Source: Aphrophora alni (lineage: Eukaryota; Arthropoda; Insecta; Hemiptera; Aphrophoridae). Taken from it: DNA of 64,000 nucleotides. Position 1 is the first letter of the stretch. Every line of letters starts with the position of its first letter. Below, piece by piece: positions 34,908 through 45,990 of this stretch. Location of the stretch: the NCBI GenBank assembly GCA_963513935.1, contig OY740773.1:99867291-99931290 (forward strand), given 5' to 3'. A model generated the notes under the pieces. The model was not told the origin of the DNA, searched no databases, and saw nothing but the letters and a program-made list of their open reading frames with translations. Position numbers and translations under genes: made by a program.

Positions 34908-36550
34908 ATGGGATGTGTTAAAAAGTTTTCTGAAATAGATCAAATCTTAGCAGAGGTGGAAACTTTGAAAGCAACGATGAGCAATTATTAATAGAAGCCA
35001 TCCAGTTAAAACTAGAAGGTCTAGGTTGAAACCTAACCCCGCAGATGACGAAGAAGATGAGTTTACTAAGAATACGCATTCTGTTGAACATGTGAGCTCA
35101 TTTAAATTTCATGTAATGGCTGGTGAACAACGAGTTAAGGTTTACAAAAAAGCGTTTCTGAGTTTGTATGCCATAGGGGATAAAAAAAAGTTAAAAGACT
35201 GAAAGAGCTCATTTTAAAAGGTGAGTCACCTAGGATTTAAGATAGAAACAAGAACCGTAAGACTTTTCCACAAGATTATACCTGACCAAATCAAAGACCA
35301 CATTAAGGCATTCCCCCTAAAAACCAGCCACTACTTGTCGAAAAAAAAATATTTGGACGCAAGGCTTGATATAAAAAAAATGTACAACATGTTTTTAGAA
35401 CAATATCATGGTAGTGATGTAAAATATAGTTTTTTTATTATAAGATATTCAAAGATCACTTTAATTACAGGTTTGGAAGGCCCCAAAATGACACTTGCAG
35501 TGAGTGTGAGATGCTTAATACGCGAATCAAAAACCCCCAGCTTAAGGATACAGCGAAACGTGTAGCTGTTGATGTACACTCGTGCACAAAAGGCGGAGTA
35601 ACAAATTTTATACTTCGTTACGTGCAATAAAACAATATTGCGCAGAACATGATAATGCTTTGCTTTTGTGTTTCGACTACATGGCAAACATATCTTTGCC
35701 CACAATTCCAGTTCAGGATGTCTATTACCTTAGGCAACTGTCAGGTTATTCATTTTGTATCCATAACAGCAGTACTGACACAGCATCCTTTTACTTGTAT
35801 CACCAAGGGGTTGCAGGAAAGGGGAGCAATGAAGTTTGTTCTTTTGTAATGAAGTATATAAATGATAATATACCAGACAATGTTGATGAATTGTACCTGT
35901 ACAGTGATAACTGTACACGTCACAACAAAAATCACACAATGATTAGGTTCCTACTATATCTTATAGACCGTGGAAGATTCAAAAAGATTGTGTATATAGA
36001 CTTCCAATAAGGAGCCACTCTTATCTGCCCTGTGATAGAGTCTTTGACCTTGTCAAAAGAAAATTAAGGAAGTGTGACCGATACTACACAATAAAAGAAG
36101 TACCGGTATATGATATGATACTAATGTCTACAGTACAGGGGAAAAGGTACTGTTGTTGTGATAGAAACAGAAAATATTTAGGATTTTCAAAAATGGTGGC
36201 CTGAGTTGTATAAAAAATGCACTGTTTCAGAAGAAACCAAATCTGAAAAGAAAGGAAAAAGAGAATATTTTACTATTTCTAACTGCCATGAATTCTCGTT
36301 CCAGCAGTCAAGTAAAGGAACAGTAAATAGTATCAGATTTTATTAGTGGAATCCACTACAAAACATTCAGATTAGCTGTCCCAACACAATCCTGCACTTC
36401 TCTACCCGTACACAAAGCATACAGAGAAAAAAACCTATTCCTAAAAAGAAAATGGATGATATAAACAAGCTTGTTCCGTTTTTCCCTAAGGTACATGGTT
36501 TCTTTTATGACGAGGTGATTCAATGGCCTACAGTTGAAAAAGAACAGTGA
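34908..36550 (+). pseudogene. DUF7869-type protein gene, broken (probably transposon-borne)
   Basis: Pieces of one long protein lie in order in all three frames. They are MGCVKKFSEIDQI (34908), GEQRVKVYKKAFLSLYAIGD (35122), the 114-residue frame from 35221 with KDHIKAFPLKTSHYLSKKKY, and a Cys pair DTCSECEMLNTRIKNPQL (35489). Then comes the 142-residue frame from 35582 with CFDYMANISLPTIP, YHQGVAGKGSNEVCSF and YSDNCTRHNKNH. SYLPCDRVFDLVKRKL follows (36014), and the end is MDDINKLVPFFPKVHGFFYD (36452). This order matches a family of insect proteins that I recall as carrying DUF7869, with a conserved 'SD-x-C-x-x-QNKNH' motif; Asp positions suggest a transposase-like core. At least four frameshifts and stops make it a pseudogene. 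Family name is from memory. Terminal repeats were not found. Confidence 0.7.
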
Positions 36551-36984
36551 AGTTTAATGAAATGAGACTTAAAGGTAATTTTTTTGTTAATAACCCATTC
36601 TCATTTATCTATTATAGCCAATCTCATGGGTGTATACAATGTTTAGTTTAAAATAAATAAAGTGTCAATCAATCATTGTATTTTTTACCATTTTGTTTAT
36701 GAATGGGCTTTTGTCAGCCCTTTGTTTATGAAAGGACTCTTGTCAGACAACTTTGATAAGCACTATCATAGAACATAAAGCATATAATTTTTTTTAATCA
36801 TCGTTATTATTAGAGGCTAGTATAGTAAAAATAACAAAAAAATAAAAAATTCTGTTGTATTACTTGATATTAGGAAAATGGACAGTTTCTTTTTTAAATT
36901 TCCCGAAAGTTTACTTTTCGTGACAAGAGCCCTTTCATAAATAAGCAATTCAAGTGTTCTGGACTTACAATTTTTTCCCTTGTT
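36551..36984. other. Unannotated AT-rich sequence
   Basis: A short phrase TTGTTTATGAAWGGRCTYTTG occurs twice (about 36697 and 36721). No gene seen. Confidence 0.35.
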
Positions 36985-37260
36985 GTTTAAAGGCGAAAAC
37001 CTTTCAATCTTTATCGGCTTATAAAACGAGGAAAAAGGCATAACATAAAAATTTCTATCCCTTGAATAATCTAAACCATCAGGGTCGGGAAAAAACAAGA
37101 GTTCTTCGTATAGACATGAAAGGGAAGTCGAAAGAAAGAGATCTAACACATGACTACGTGAAGAAAGGTATAAGGTCCTCGGGTCTGCCACATCCGCTAT
37201 ATCAAGCTAGGGTCATCGGGTCTGTCACACCCGCACTATAAGTGAGCCCTGAGGATCTGG
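36985..37260 (-). repeat. Family S dispersed repeat, copy 4
   Basis: Near-complete on the minus strand, including the outer tail GATTGAAAGGTTTTCGCCTT then TAAACAACAAGG. The head region (37170-37230) is locally duplicated: CCTCGGGTCTGCCACA and CATCGGGTCTGTCACA both occur. It explains the end of the 124-residue minus-strand frame. Confidence 0.75.
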
Positions 37261-38862
37261 AAGGATAAAATAACAAATGGTATAATATTGGAGAGAATGT
37301 AGAAAGGAGTAAAGTGTTGGATGCAGTAAAATGTAAAAAAAGCTTCAGTATTTAAGCCACACAATGACCAATGATAGAAGATGGGTAGGCCACTAGAAAG
37401 AAGATGTCTTGGTAGAAGAATAATACGCTGGTTAAAAAACTTGAGAACATCGCTTTGTAAACAAGAGATTTCATAGAAAAAATCTCATTTCATTTTTAAA
37501 ACATTGTATCCCTTTTTGATTCCCTTTAATTGAGTGAGTAGGATTACAAGCTCGATTTATTGAAGTGAAAACGTTTTTGGAGTGTTATAGTGCAATACAT
37601 TTTGTATAGAGAAAAAACTCTGATTCGGCGTCATCAAAATTCGTAATGCATCACGCTCAATTCCACCGTCACACGCCGTCGTCACAACGATCCGTAACGC
37701 ATCACGCTAGATTGTCCATTCACGCTACACATTATGTAAGCCTATGTATACTATGTATCTAAATACTTTCTCACACTCACAAAAATATTGCATTAACTTT
37801 CTCTCACCCATACATCCAATATTTTTAACCTTAAATATGTATTAAATAATAAGAAATGAATCATTTACATATAATTAATATTTTATTACGTTTATTGAAA
37901 GTTAAAAATTTTATTACTTTATTAATTTTTTTTTTTAATTGATAATTAAAGTTTTCACTTCTATCTACCGTCCCACGACGGTAACATTTTTTTAATCTCC
38001 AAGAATCTATGGTTACTGTGCACAATATCACTAATCTAAGTTATAACTAGTAACAAATGTGACAATAGATTATAAGGGTTTTCTAATGTACAATTCCACC
38101 CCCCCCCCCAACTTTCTTCATGTCAACAATTACTGACTTTATCTCATACTTCACCATTAATAATTTATATGTAAAATTTTGGATTTTTCTTTACAACTTT
38201 TGAAATTTACATATTTCATCATTCCTTTATGTTCATCCTTTTTATGTCAGATTTATTTATTAATTTGAAAAAATAAAATCAATCATACACTTTCAAACTT
38301 GTCCAGCTTCCATCAATTCTCAACAAGTTAAATGGTTTGGAAGTTTTACAAAAATTAACTGATTTTTGTGAATTTATTAATTGAACGGAATCTAAATCGT
38401 GACTTTCATTTTGTGCAATATTTTTTTATCATTTATTCTTTTCGCAAATTGACTCAACCAATAAATAAGGAATCTAAAATAATTGTAATCATATATTGTT
38501 ATTAATTAGTACATTTTTGTTTTTAGAAACTTTGCAATTTCAATAAACACAACGTTAATTCAATAGTAAAACACACTTACAAATACTCAAACTTCATTTA
38601 TCTTATTTGTTAAAAAAATAAATATCCTCAGAGATGTCAAATCCCTGGTGGTAGAAATGACAACTACAAGTAGACGTCAAATCAGTTAAAAGTGAATTCC
38701 TGAGGGAATATCCACACGTCTGAAACTTGTGAAAATTGTGAGAAAGCTGTAATGACAACTGTTCCCCCTCTAGACCACTGGCAGTAATCAATAATTACAA
38801 TTTGCCATTAAAACTTAAAGTGAAATATGTACTGTATACAGGGTGACATCGTAACGTGACTG
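37261..38862. other. Mostly unannotated AT-rich sequence
   Basis: No gene recognised. Near 37640-37715 a short direct repeat has CGTAATGCATCACGCT and CGTAACGCATCACGCT. C-run of 11 at 38099-38109. Otherwise featureless. Confidence 0.4.
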
Positions 38863-39420
38863 TACAGGGTGATTTTTAAGTATTAAACGACTTTATATTG
38901 CATAACTGAGAGATATTTGAAGGCAGAAACAAATCTGGATCTACATAGTTTAAAAATTATAATTGTTTTTGTAGGTTTGAAATTTTTGTGCGCCATCTTG
39001 AATCCACCATCTTGAATCCGCCATATTGAATCAAATTTTATTATTTAAAAAGGAAGATCTATGATTTTCATGTAAATTTTTACAAAGAAAAACTGATGGT
39101 GAAAGCTAACGTGATTTTTCCATCATTGGAACTTTGAATGCTTATAACTCAAAAACATAGGCATTTATCGAAAAACTGGTTTCACAATAGATTTCCTTGT
39201 CAACTTTTTTATTAAAATCATGTATCATATGTCCATTGCCCTATTAAAAAATCTAATTTGATTCAATATGATGGATCCAAGATGTCGCACGAAAATTTCA
39301 AACCTACAAAAAAGAATAAAGTTTTAAAACTACGTAGATCCGCATTTATTTCTGCCTCCAAGTACCTCTCAGTTATACAGTATAAAGCCGTTTCCATACT
39401 TTAAAATCACACCCTGTGTA
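38863..39420. mobile_element. Nonautonomous DNA transposon with about 185-bp terminal inverted repeats
   Basis: The left end TACAGGGTGATTTTTAAGTA pairs with the right end, which reads inward as TACACAGGGTGTGATTTTAA. Pairing continues through TTATATTGCATAACTGAGAG, GGCAGAAA, TTTGTAGGTTTGAAATTTT and ATTGAATCAAATT to about 39052 and, on the right, back to about 39237. The flanks TGTA/TGTA could be a 4-base target duplication or part of the repeat. No coding frame, so it is a MITE-like element. Confidence 0.88.
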
Positions 39421-39434
39421 TATATAACACAGAG

Positions 39435-39560
39435 TCTCCTGTTCAATTTCACTTTTTAATTGACAACTACCGAACTGACATTTTCCCTGACTATTATTTT
39501 GCTCTTAGAAGATGAGTGAATGGGAAAGATTGTGCAATGTTTATACATCGTTTGATGACT
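39435..39560 (+). repeat. Family C tail fragment
   Basis: GACAACTACCGAACTGACATT then GATGAGTGAATGGGAAAG and TGTGCAATGTTTA, as at 59540-59620. Confidence 0.6.
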
Positions 39561-39667
39561 TATGTTTTATTTATGCACATTAGAGTAATTAAGACGGAGG
39601 AGTAATGTAACACACAGAAACATTAACTAAAGTAACTTGCGTAATATTTGACGATTCATGTCAGAAC

Positions 39668-39720
39668 TGTAGCAAGCTAGGTGTACACCTCTACCAACTG
39701 AGCCATGTCGTTTCCCTAAA
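39668..39720 (-). repeat. tRNA-like fragment
   Basis: On the minus strand ACATGGCTCAGTTGGTAGAG reads as a tRNA D-arm/A-box. No T-arm follows at the right distance, so this is a truncated tRNA-derived piece, not a gene. Confidence 0.5.
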
Positions 39721-39769
39721 CGGATTGTTTCAACTACTAAATTTATATCTAAGATGAAGTCGCACGGAG

Positions 39770-39870
39770 TAAGATAACATGTGTATTGAAAAGTAGTAGT
39801 TTTGTGACTTTAGGTTCAGAACGCGATAATGTAGGAGTCGAAAGTTACCAGAAGTGGGCCGATAGATGGC
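39770..39870 (+). repeat. Dispersed repeat fragment shared with 11110-11290
   Basis: GTAGTTTTGTGACTTTAGG, then TTCAGAACGCGATAATGTAG, resembles the 11130-11175 segment. It ends just before a TAGATGGCAGCACCGC word at 39863. Confidence 0.4.
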
Positions 39871-40319
39871 AGCACCGCAGCCTCTAATTTCAGAGCTTTA
39901 AACCATACTATGGAGATGGCCTATCTTGCAATCAATGATTCTTCTGATGTAATCAACAGCTGTTTACAATCTTAAAACTGTTAAATCTCAATAGGACGAA
40001 AGCTGCCAACGTGTTAATAGTTTTTTAAAATAATAATTTAACAATTAACCAGTTAATATAGGCCTATGAACAATGAGCACTGTGGTGAATTTTACAATTA
40101 TAAACACTAAGTCATCTACCACACGTTAGGTACAATAGCACAACAGGATTATGGTAACTTGGTTACCGAATTGTACATCAGGGAACTGTAATAACATAGG
40201 TTAACACATTTTACCGAAAGTTTGTATGTGTTGTGTTATTTATACCTAACTTGTGATAAGGGACTTAGTGTTTACAATTAACAGGTTAGTTTATTATTTT
40301 CCTTAAAAAAATATATTTA

Positions 40320-40800
40320 AAATAAAGAAACGGTTTTCTACACGATTTGAAAATCTGACTTGAAATAAATTAACAAGAAAAGACAGTAAATTCAACAAAA
40401 AAAAAAAAAAGAAAATCAACAATCAACTAATTAATTTAAGTAATTAAGTCAATTTAGACAAAAGATCGTTTACGCATTTTCTACAATCCACTCTAGGCAG
40501 TTATTTATTCTCACTAATGAATAACAGGGTGTTTTCTACCCCCTTAATGTTTCATACAGATTCTGATAGATCGCGTCTTACATTTACTTGACAGGTCAAC
40601 ATCAGTCACGTAAGACAACTATAATTATAATCCTAAATTTTCTTCATTTCATTTAAATATTACAGTAATAAAACTACAGTAATATTATTACTTTATTAAT
40701 AAATATTATTGAGAAACTATTGTTTGTAATTTTTAGTTGAGCCTAAATTCTTTGTATTTTATTTTTGTTTTAAAATTGTGAAGAAATCATTTAAAATTCA
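40320..40800 (+). repeat. Family R dispersed repeat, copy 2
   Basis: Matches 42200-42650 in order: AAAGATCGTTTACGCATTTT, TTTCATACAGATTCTGATAG, TTGACAGGTCAACATCAGTC, and the TAAATTCTTTGTATTTTATT tail. No coding frame. Confidence 0.75.
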
Positions 40801-41180
40801 CTTTTTAGTAAAACACATGTTTTCCCGTTAGTTGAATAAAACATATAAATAATTCAATGTTGCAATAAAATGCTAATTATAATTCTCGAGAAGAAAATGC
40901 AATCAATAATACCCTAAGTGTTTCCATAGTGATCAGTGGAACAAACAACAACAGCTGACTAAATTTAAAACGTACAAATTTAGACCTTGATAAAATAAAT
41001 CACGGTTTTCCTGTTTGCTAAATATTTTTCGTTCATTTATTGTAAATAAAATCATAGTTTTCTTTAAGACAAAGATTAAATAAAAATGAGTACATTGTTC
41101 CGCCTTTCCTAACTTCGTTAATCTCACGTTTTTGACGCGTTTTGGATAAATAATAAATTCTCAAAACACTTAATATTACA

Positions 41181-41440
41181 GATCATCCTACGCTTGGTCT
41201 TGTTATTTTAAGTAACTCGCCCCTCTCACTCTTCCTCATCCTTTCTTCCTATTGGGCTATCTAAAACTCGTTTTACTTGTTCCTGATTAGTCACTCCCCT
41301 TCTCTACCCTTGTTTCCGGTCTCTTGCCCCTGCCTTTTGAAAAACTTCTTCAAATTAAAAAAAAAATAACCTCTAAGCGTTAAGTAACGCTTAAATAAAT
41401 ATAACGATTTTTAAATAACGAGTCCAAGAGTAGGATGATC
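41181..41440. mobile_element. Short MITE with about 36-bp terminal inverted repeats
   Basis: The left end GATCATCCTACGCTTGGTCT pairs with the right end, which reads inward as GATCATCCTACTCTTGGACT; pairing continues to about 36 bp. The inside is CT-rich and holds a small palindrome AAGCGTTAAGTAACGCTT near 41376. About 260 bp, noncoding. Confidence 0.8.
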
Positions 41441-42199
41441 AGTACTAGTAAATGTTTTAAGAATGGAGTATATCCGAAACACGTCAACAAACGATAGATT
41501 ACCGAAGCTGGGTAAGACGGAACAATGCACTAATTTTGAGTATAATATTCCTAGCGGATATAAAAATGATCAAAATTTTAAGAGAGGGTAAAGTTCCATA
41601 TAACAACGCAATAGACAGATTTCAATTTGAAATAGAGACAATTTTCAGATATATTCTAGGTTTCTCCATTCATTTTAGGAAAATCGAAAATCCTCTCAAA
41701 TTATAGTCGCAATTTGTTTTGTCTCATGAAAAATACTTTTTTTCTTCTATCACTATGAAACTTGTGCTGTCTTTTATTATTTCTTTGTGAGAATTTGAGA
41801 TAATATCGACCCACGTTTCGACTTTTATTTGCTCAATATTGTTGTATAAAGTCTTTACTTTGGACGGCAATTAAAAGTTTTTCCATGGACCGAAATGAAA
41901 CAACTACATAGGTCTTATTACGCATAATGTTATAAAAGAATGCTACATTTTCATCTCCATACAATGATGGGCATAAATTTAACAGCGATACAAACTGGCT
42001 CATGATAAACCATACATTTTTACTTTCTCAAAATGAGTTCTTTTTACAATTTTTTTCTAATTAACACTCGATAACTTTTCGCCCAACTAACTGATTTCAC
42101 CACAAGAAAACTAATTAGATGTAAACGTTTTCAAACCCATGATATATCTGTTTTAAGGGCTGAACGACCGAATATTAAAGTCAATGTTAATCTAAATTT

Positions 42200-42650
42200 A
42201 TTTTTATTTAATTTAAAAATCTGACTCGGAAATATCGACAAAGTAAACTAACAGGAAAAGAATTTAACTTCAGCAGAAAGTCAGAAAATAAACCATCTAC
42301 TGTCTCATTTAATTAAGTAAATTTACATAAAAGATCGTTTACACATTTTATAAAATCAACTTGGGCACTTAATTATTCTCTGTAATGAATAAGGGTGTTT
42401 ACACCCCCTTTAATATTTCATACAGATTCTGATAGAGTGCGTCTTACATTTTCTTGACAGGTCAACATCAGTCACGTAAGCTGTAACAGTGCTAAATTAT
42501 CTGCTTTAATTTGATTACAATAGTATAATCCGAATTCATTACGTAATAATATTGAAAAACTGTCGTTTATAATTTGTAGTTGAGGCTAAATTCTTTGTAT
42601 CTTATTTTTGTTTCAAAATTGCAAACAAATCGCTAACATACCGACTTCCC
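42200..42650 (+). repeat. Family R dispersed repeat, copy 3
   Basis: Direct partner of 40320-40800, about 1.86 kb downstream. Shares all core words. Confidence 0.75.
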
Positions 42651-42949
42651 TTTTTAATGATTTTTATAGTGTATGGTTTCATAAATAATCTATAAATAGT
42701 TCAAATACAAATAATATATATTTAAATAGGGACAAAGCTTGATTTGTTTGTATCATAAATGTGTATCTCAGTGTAAATCGTGTTTGATTACAAACTACCT
42801 TTTAATGGCGGCAGTCGAGGTTTGTGAAAATTATTCCTGAGTAGTTATATTTTGTATTTGCAATTTTTTATACAATTTTGAGTTATTAAATGTTATATTT
42901 TACTAGAATTTTAAAAAATCTTTAAAGCAAATTTTGAGGAATTAAATAT

Positions 42950-43125
42950 TTTATAACATTCCCATAGCTAATTTTGTTTTTAACCGATAACTCATGAACC
43001 GACATTGATACTTTTTGTTTGGGTCTGTTGAACATACACTTGAGAAAAATTAAATTAAAATCGTTAGATTTAATTTCGAGAAAATTATAATGAAATTTTT
43101 ACTTATATCAGTAACCCCTAAATTT
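42950..43125 (-). repeat. Family C dispersed repeat, inverted copy
   Basis: On the minus strand it shows TTTTCTCGAAATTAAATC, TTCTCAAGTGTATGTTCAAC and GGTTCATGAGTTATCGG in family order. Confidence 0.6.
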
Positions 43126-43335
43126 TTATTTATTGAAAAACTTTATTAGAAGTCCCGAGATGAAGTAAAAATATATCTACATAACAAATTTTATTAAAAT
43201 CTGTTTAAACGTTTGGGCTATAGAGAACTGCACAAACGGCAAATAATAAACGCCAGACATCATTCCAAAAACTACTTTTTTGGACTCAGGAGACCTCAAA
43301 ACAAATATATTCACAAAAGGTTTTTTTTTTAGTTA
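43126..43335 (+). repeat. Family D dispersed repeat, copy 1
   Basis: ATAGAGAACTGCACAAACGG followed by CCAAAAACTACTTTTTTGGA and CTCAGGAGACCTC, as at 51635 and 61450-61520. Confidence 0.6.
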
Positions 43336-43409
43336 ATACATCTAACAAAATAAATTTTAAAAGTAGTGTGTTCTGTGCGACTTGATACCAACCAGTCAAC
43401 TTTCACTCA

Positions 43410-43535
43410 AACCAACCACTGTTTATTTATAGTGGGGCCTCCTTCCGTCATACCAGAGGTTGCAGACCTTGTGTTCTGGTTGGGATTGAACCCATGATCT
43501 CAGGTGCCACCATTGATCAGAAAACTGTCAAGGTT
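43410..43535 (-). repeat. tRNA-derived SINE, second family, copy 2 (5'-truncated)
   Basis: On the minus strand the B-box ATGGGTTCAATCCC and the body up to CTATAAATAAACAGTGGTTG match 12612-12760. The A-box part is absent. The adjacent 43540-43610 matches 13675-13740. Confidence 0.65.
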
Positions 43536-43610
43536 CCTATTCTAATAAAATCAAATAAAGCAGTAATTATATAAAATATAGCATATATCAGTGAAAATTT
43601 CCGCAATATT

Positions 43611-45090
43611 TTTGCCAAGTCAAACCGGATATATCTGCAATAACTTTGATATCGATTATTGACCCATCACAAAACTTTCTCATGTTATGTTAGAAAGTAA
43701 AAATCTATGTATCAGTTGTATTCCACTCCATTTATTATGAATATAAAAGTTTTGATAACTTTAAAGTGACTCCTCCAACTTCAGTAGCTAAAATACCACC
43801 TCTAAGTAAGAGGATAAATTGACAACTTTAGAGAAAGAAATACAAAAAAACGGCCAGTCTACGGAGGTCAGCTATTCGAACAAGTCGTCGCGAAGAGGTA
43901 GTTACTTATCTTTTTATCGGGCATTCGAAATTATTTCATGGTGTTCTGAATCCTTCCCCAGTGTCAATTTTGTCAGTGTTCACACAGTCATATACCTTCT
44001 TGTTATCTGTCTTGCTGTTAAACATCTACGTTGTAGTTTTGCCCTACCAAGTTCTACTCAGACGATAATGATATCTTTGATTAGTTATTGATCCCCTTGC
44101 CTTGAATATATTTAACTGGGTGTAAATTATGTTATATTTTTCAGAGCTGTTTAAATTTCTTAAATATAAATAAATAATCGATTATCTATTTCTTACTGAC
44201 CCTGTAGACGAAGTATGTGGTATGTTTAGGTATTCGTTCCCAATTTCGAACCAACTTTTTTCACTGTTTCATAAAGTTATTATCGACATGCCGTCTATCC
44301 TCGTAGTCGACTGTAAGTAGATACGCCACGAGTATTAAGATAGGGACATTATGTTTTCTATAGAAGACTATAGTGTTGTCAAATAAACTCAACTGAAATT
44401 TAAAAAAAATAATAATTCAAAACGTGAAAGTGCGGCGATTTTAAACATTTCCCCCCCGTTTCATAACTTACGTGTCATCAAATTTAAACCACACTAAATT
44501 AAATACAATTTAGCAGATTTCGATTCCGCATGTAATAGTACCAAACCTACCTATCTACGATGACAAATAGTGAAGTTATTATACGTAATGTAATTTCAAA
44601 CCCCGACTTTCGAAGAAAAATGTAAAATTCATATAATTACGAAATCTGGTGAGACTACTTCATCTACTATACAGTTTAAAATGGCACAAAAGACCAACTT
44701 TTGAGCATTAAATTTAAAAAATCTCATTATATTACCATGTATGGTGGCGCTGGGTAAGTACCACGATGGCATCATCAACTTGATTAAATTTAATATTTAC
44801 ACAACTGCAACGACAGTCTTAGTCGTTATTAAAACTATTAATTTTAACTCTAACCAATTCAGTTGCAACTTGTATTGTGTATGACCTACTCTTTAACTTA
44901 TAAGGGTTTCCTAGTAAACAACCCCCTCCAAACCACCTCTCAACAAAGGATGACGTCATTGCTAGTTTTACCTTAAATAATTTATAGGTTAACTTTAACG
45001 CGGAGTTTAAATGTTTTGTACATTTCAGTGTTTGCGTGAATGTTATAATTTGAGTATTTAGTTATATTAACCTATAGAATACATTTCTAC
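43611..45090. other. Unannotated AT-rich sequence
   Basis: The 90-residue frame at 43819 has no motif and looks like chance. The segment 44740-44785 (CGCTGGGTAAGTACCACGAT) is similar, inverted, to 48005-48045. No gene recognised. Confidence 0.35.
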
Positions 45091-45990
45091 CGGGTGTTTC
45101 GTAAAGGAAGCAACCCCTTTAATAATCTCGTAATTTACATGTAAAAATCTCTACAAAATATGCACACAATTGCTCTACCTTTACAAGATATGCTGCACGA
45201 GATTTTCATTAAGTTGTTTACTTACTACTCGTACACGTTTCGTGAAGTTTGTTTCCTTGTTCAATTTGTCTGTTGTTCCTTGAAAATGCTTGTTCCCTTG
45301 TTTTAAATGTCTCCACCTTCAAGACTTAAAGTGTTTGATGAGATTGCTTTAAAATACCACACATTTCAGATATCTTCCACGAAGATACGGGGATCTCGGG
45401 AGCAACAGATTTTTTAAAATCAATGATCATCAAAAAATGCCTGCGACATGGTCATTGATTCATTTACAGTGTAGGCGGTTGCACCATCTTGCTGAAACCA
45501 GTAATACTTTTCATTAACATCCAACAAAGCTATAAAATTAAATCATGATAACATTCGCCAGTGAAAGTTGTATCTAATCATAAACCTCGTACCACACGAC
45601 ACACTCAATTTACGAGCATTTAACGTTCGTACAGCATGAGGATTTTCATTACTCCATATTTGACTGTTTAAATAACAATCTAAATGAAACCAAGCCTTGC
45701 CACTAAAGTAATCACGTTCCAGTATCAAATCGACTAAACCGACAAAACCTCAGTAGGGTTGTAACAGTTCATGAACGATACTGATGTGGTAAGCATGTAG
45801 TTAGTTTCTTGTAGTCCTGGAAATAACTCGTAAATAACTTTCTCGGTGAAATTTTCAATGAAAGAGTTGTTACGCAAGGGTGACCATTTGCGAGAGGCGA
45901 ATTTAACACATCTCTAAATTGAAATATCGAATATACGAGGCCATGACCGTGATTCTCTGACTATCGATTCCCCCTCACACACAAACACGC
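45091..45990 (-). pseudogene. Tc1-like transposase remnant, second lineage
   Basis: On the minus strand, 45543-45728 reads WFHLDCYLNSQIWSNENP then LNARKLSVSCG. This is the segment after the first catalytic Asp in insect Tc1-like transposases, where the expected 'SDEAWFHL' is here SGKAWFHL, so the first Asp is lost. Further on WFQQDGATAYT (about 45480-45512) gives the second catalytic motif. After it the frame is broken by several stops. The C-terminal and 3' terminal region runs to about 45091, where the plus strand has ACCGGGTGTTTCGTAAAGGA, a likely terminus. Sequence upstream to about 45990 is too decayed to read. It differs from the 18-19.8 kb element in its motifs, so at least two Tc1-like lineages are present. 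Confidence 0.72.

Noticed and set aside
35406..35939. Several minus-strand and alternate frames over the DUF7869-type gene
   Set aside because: They are shadows of the plus-strand pseudogene, whose motifs are recognisable.
36817..37191. 124-residue minus-strand frame
   Set aside because: More than half is family S sequence.
43819..44091. 90-residue plus-strand frame with a hydrophobic segment
   Set aside because: Begins in low-complexity sequence, no motif and no splice context, so chance is the simplest reading.
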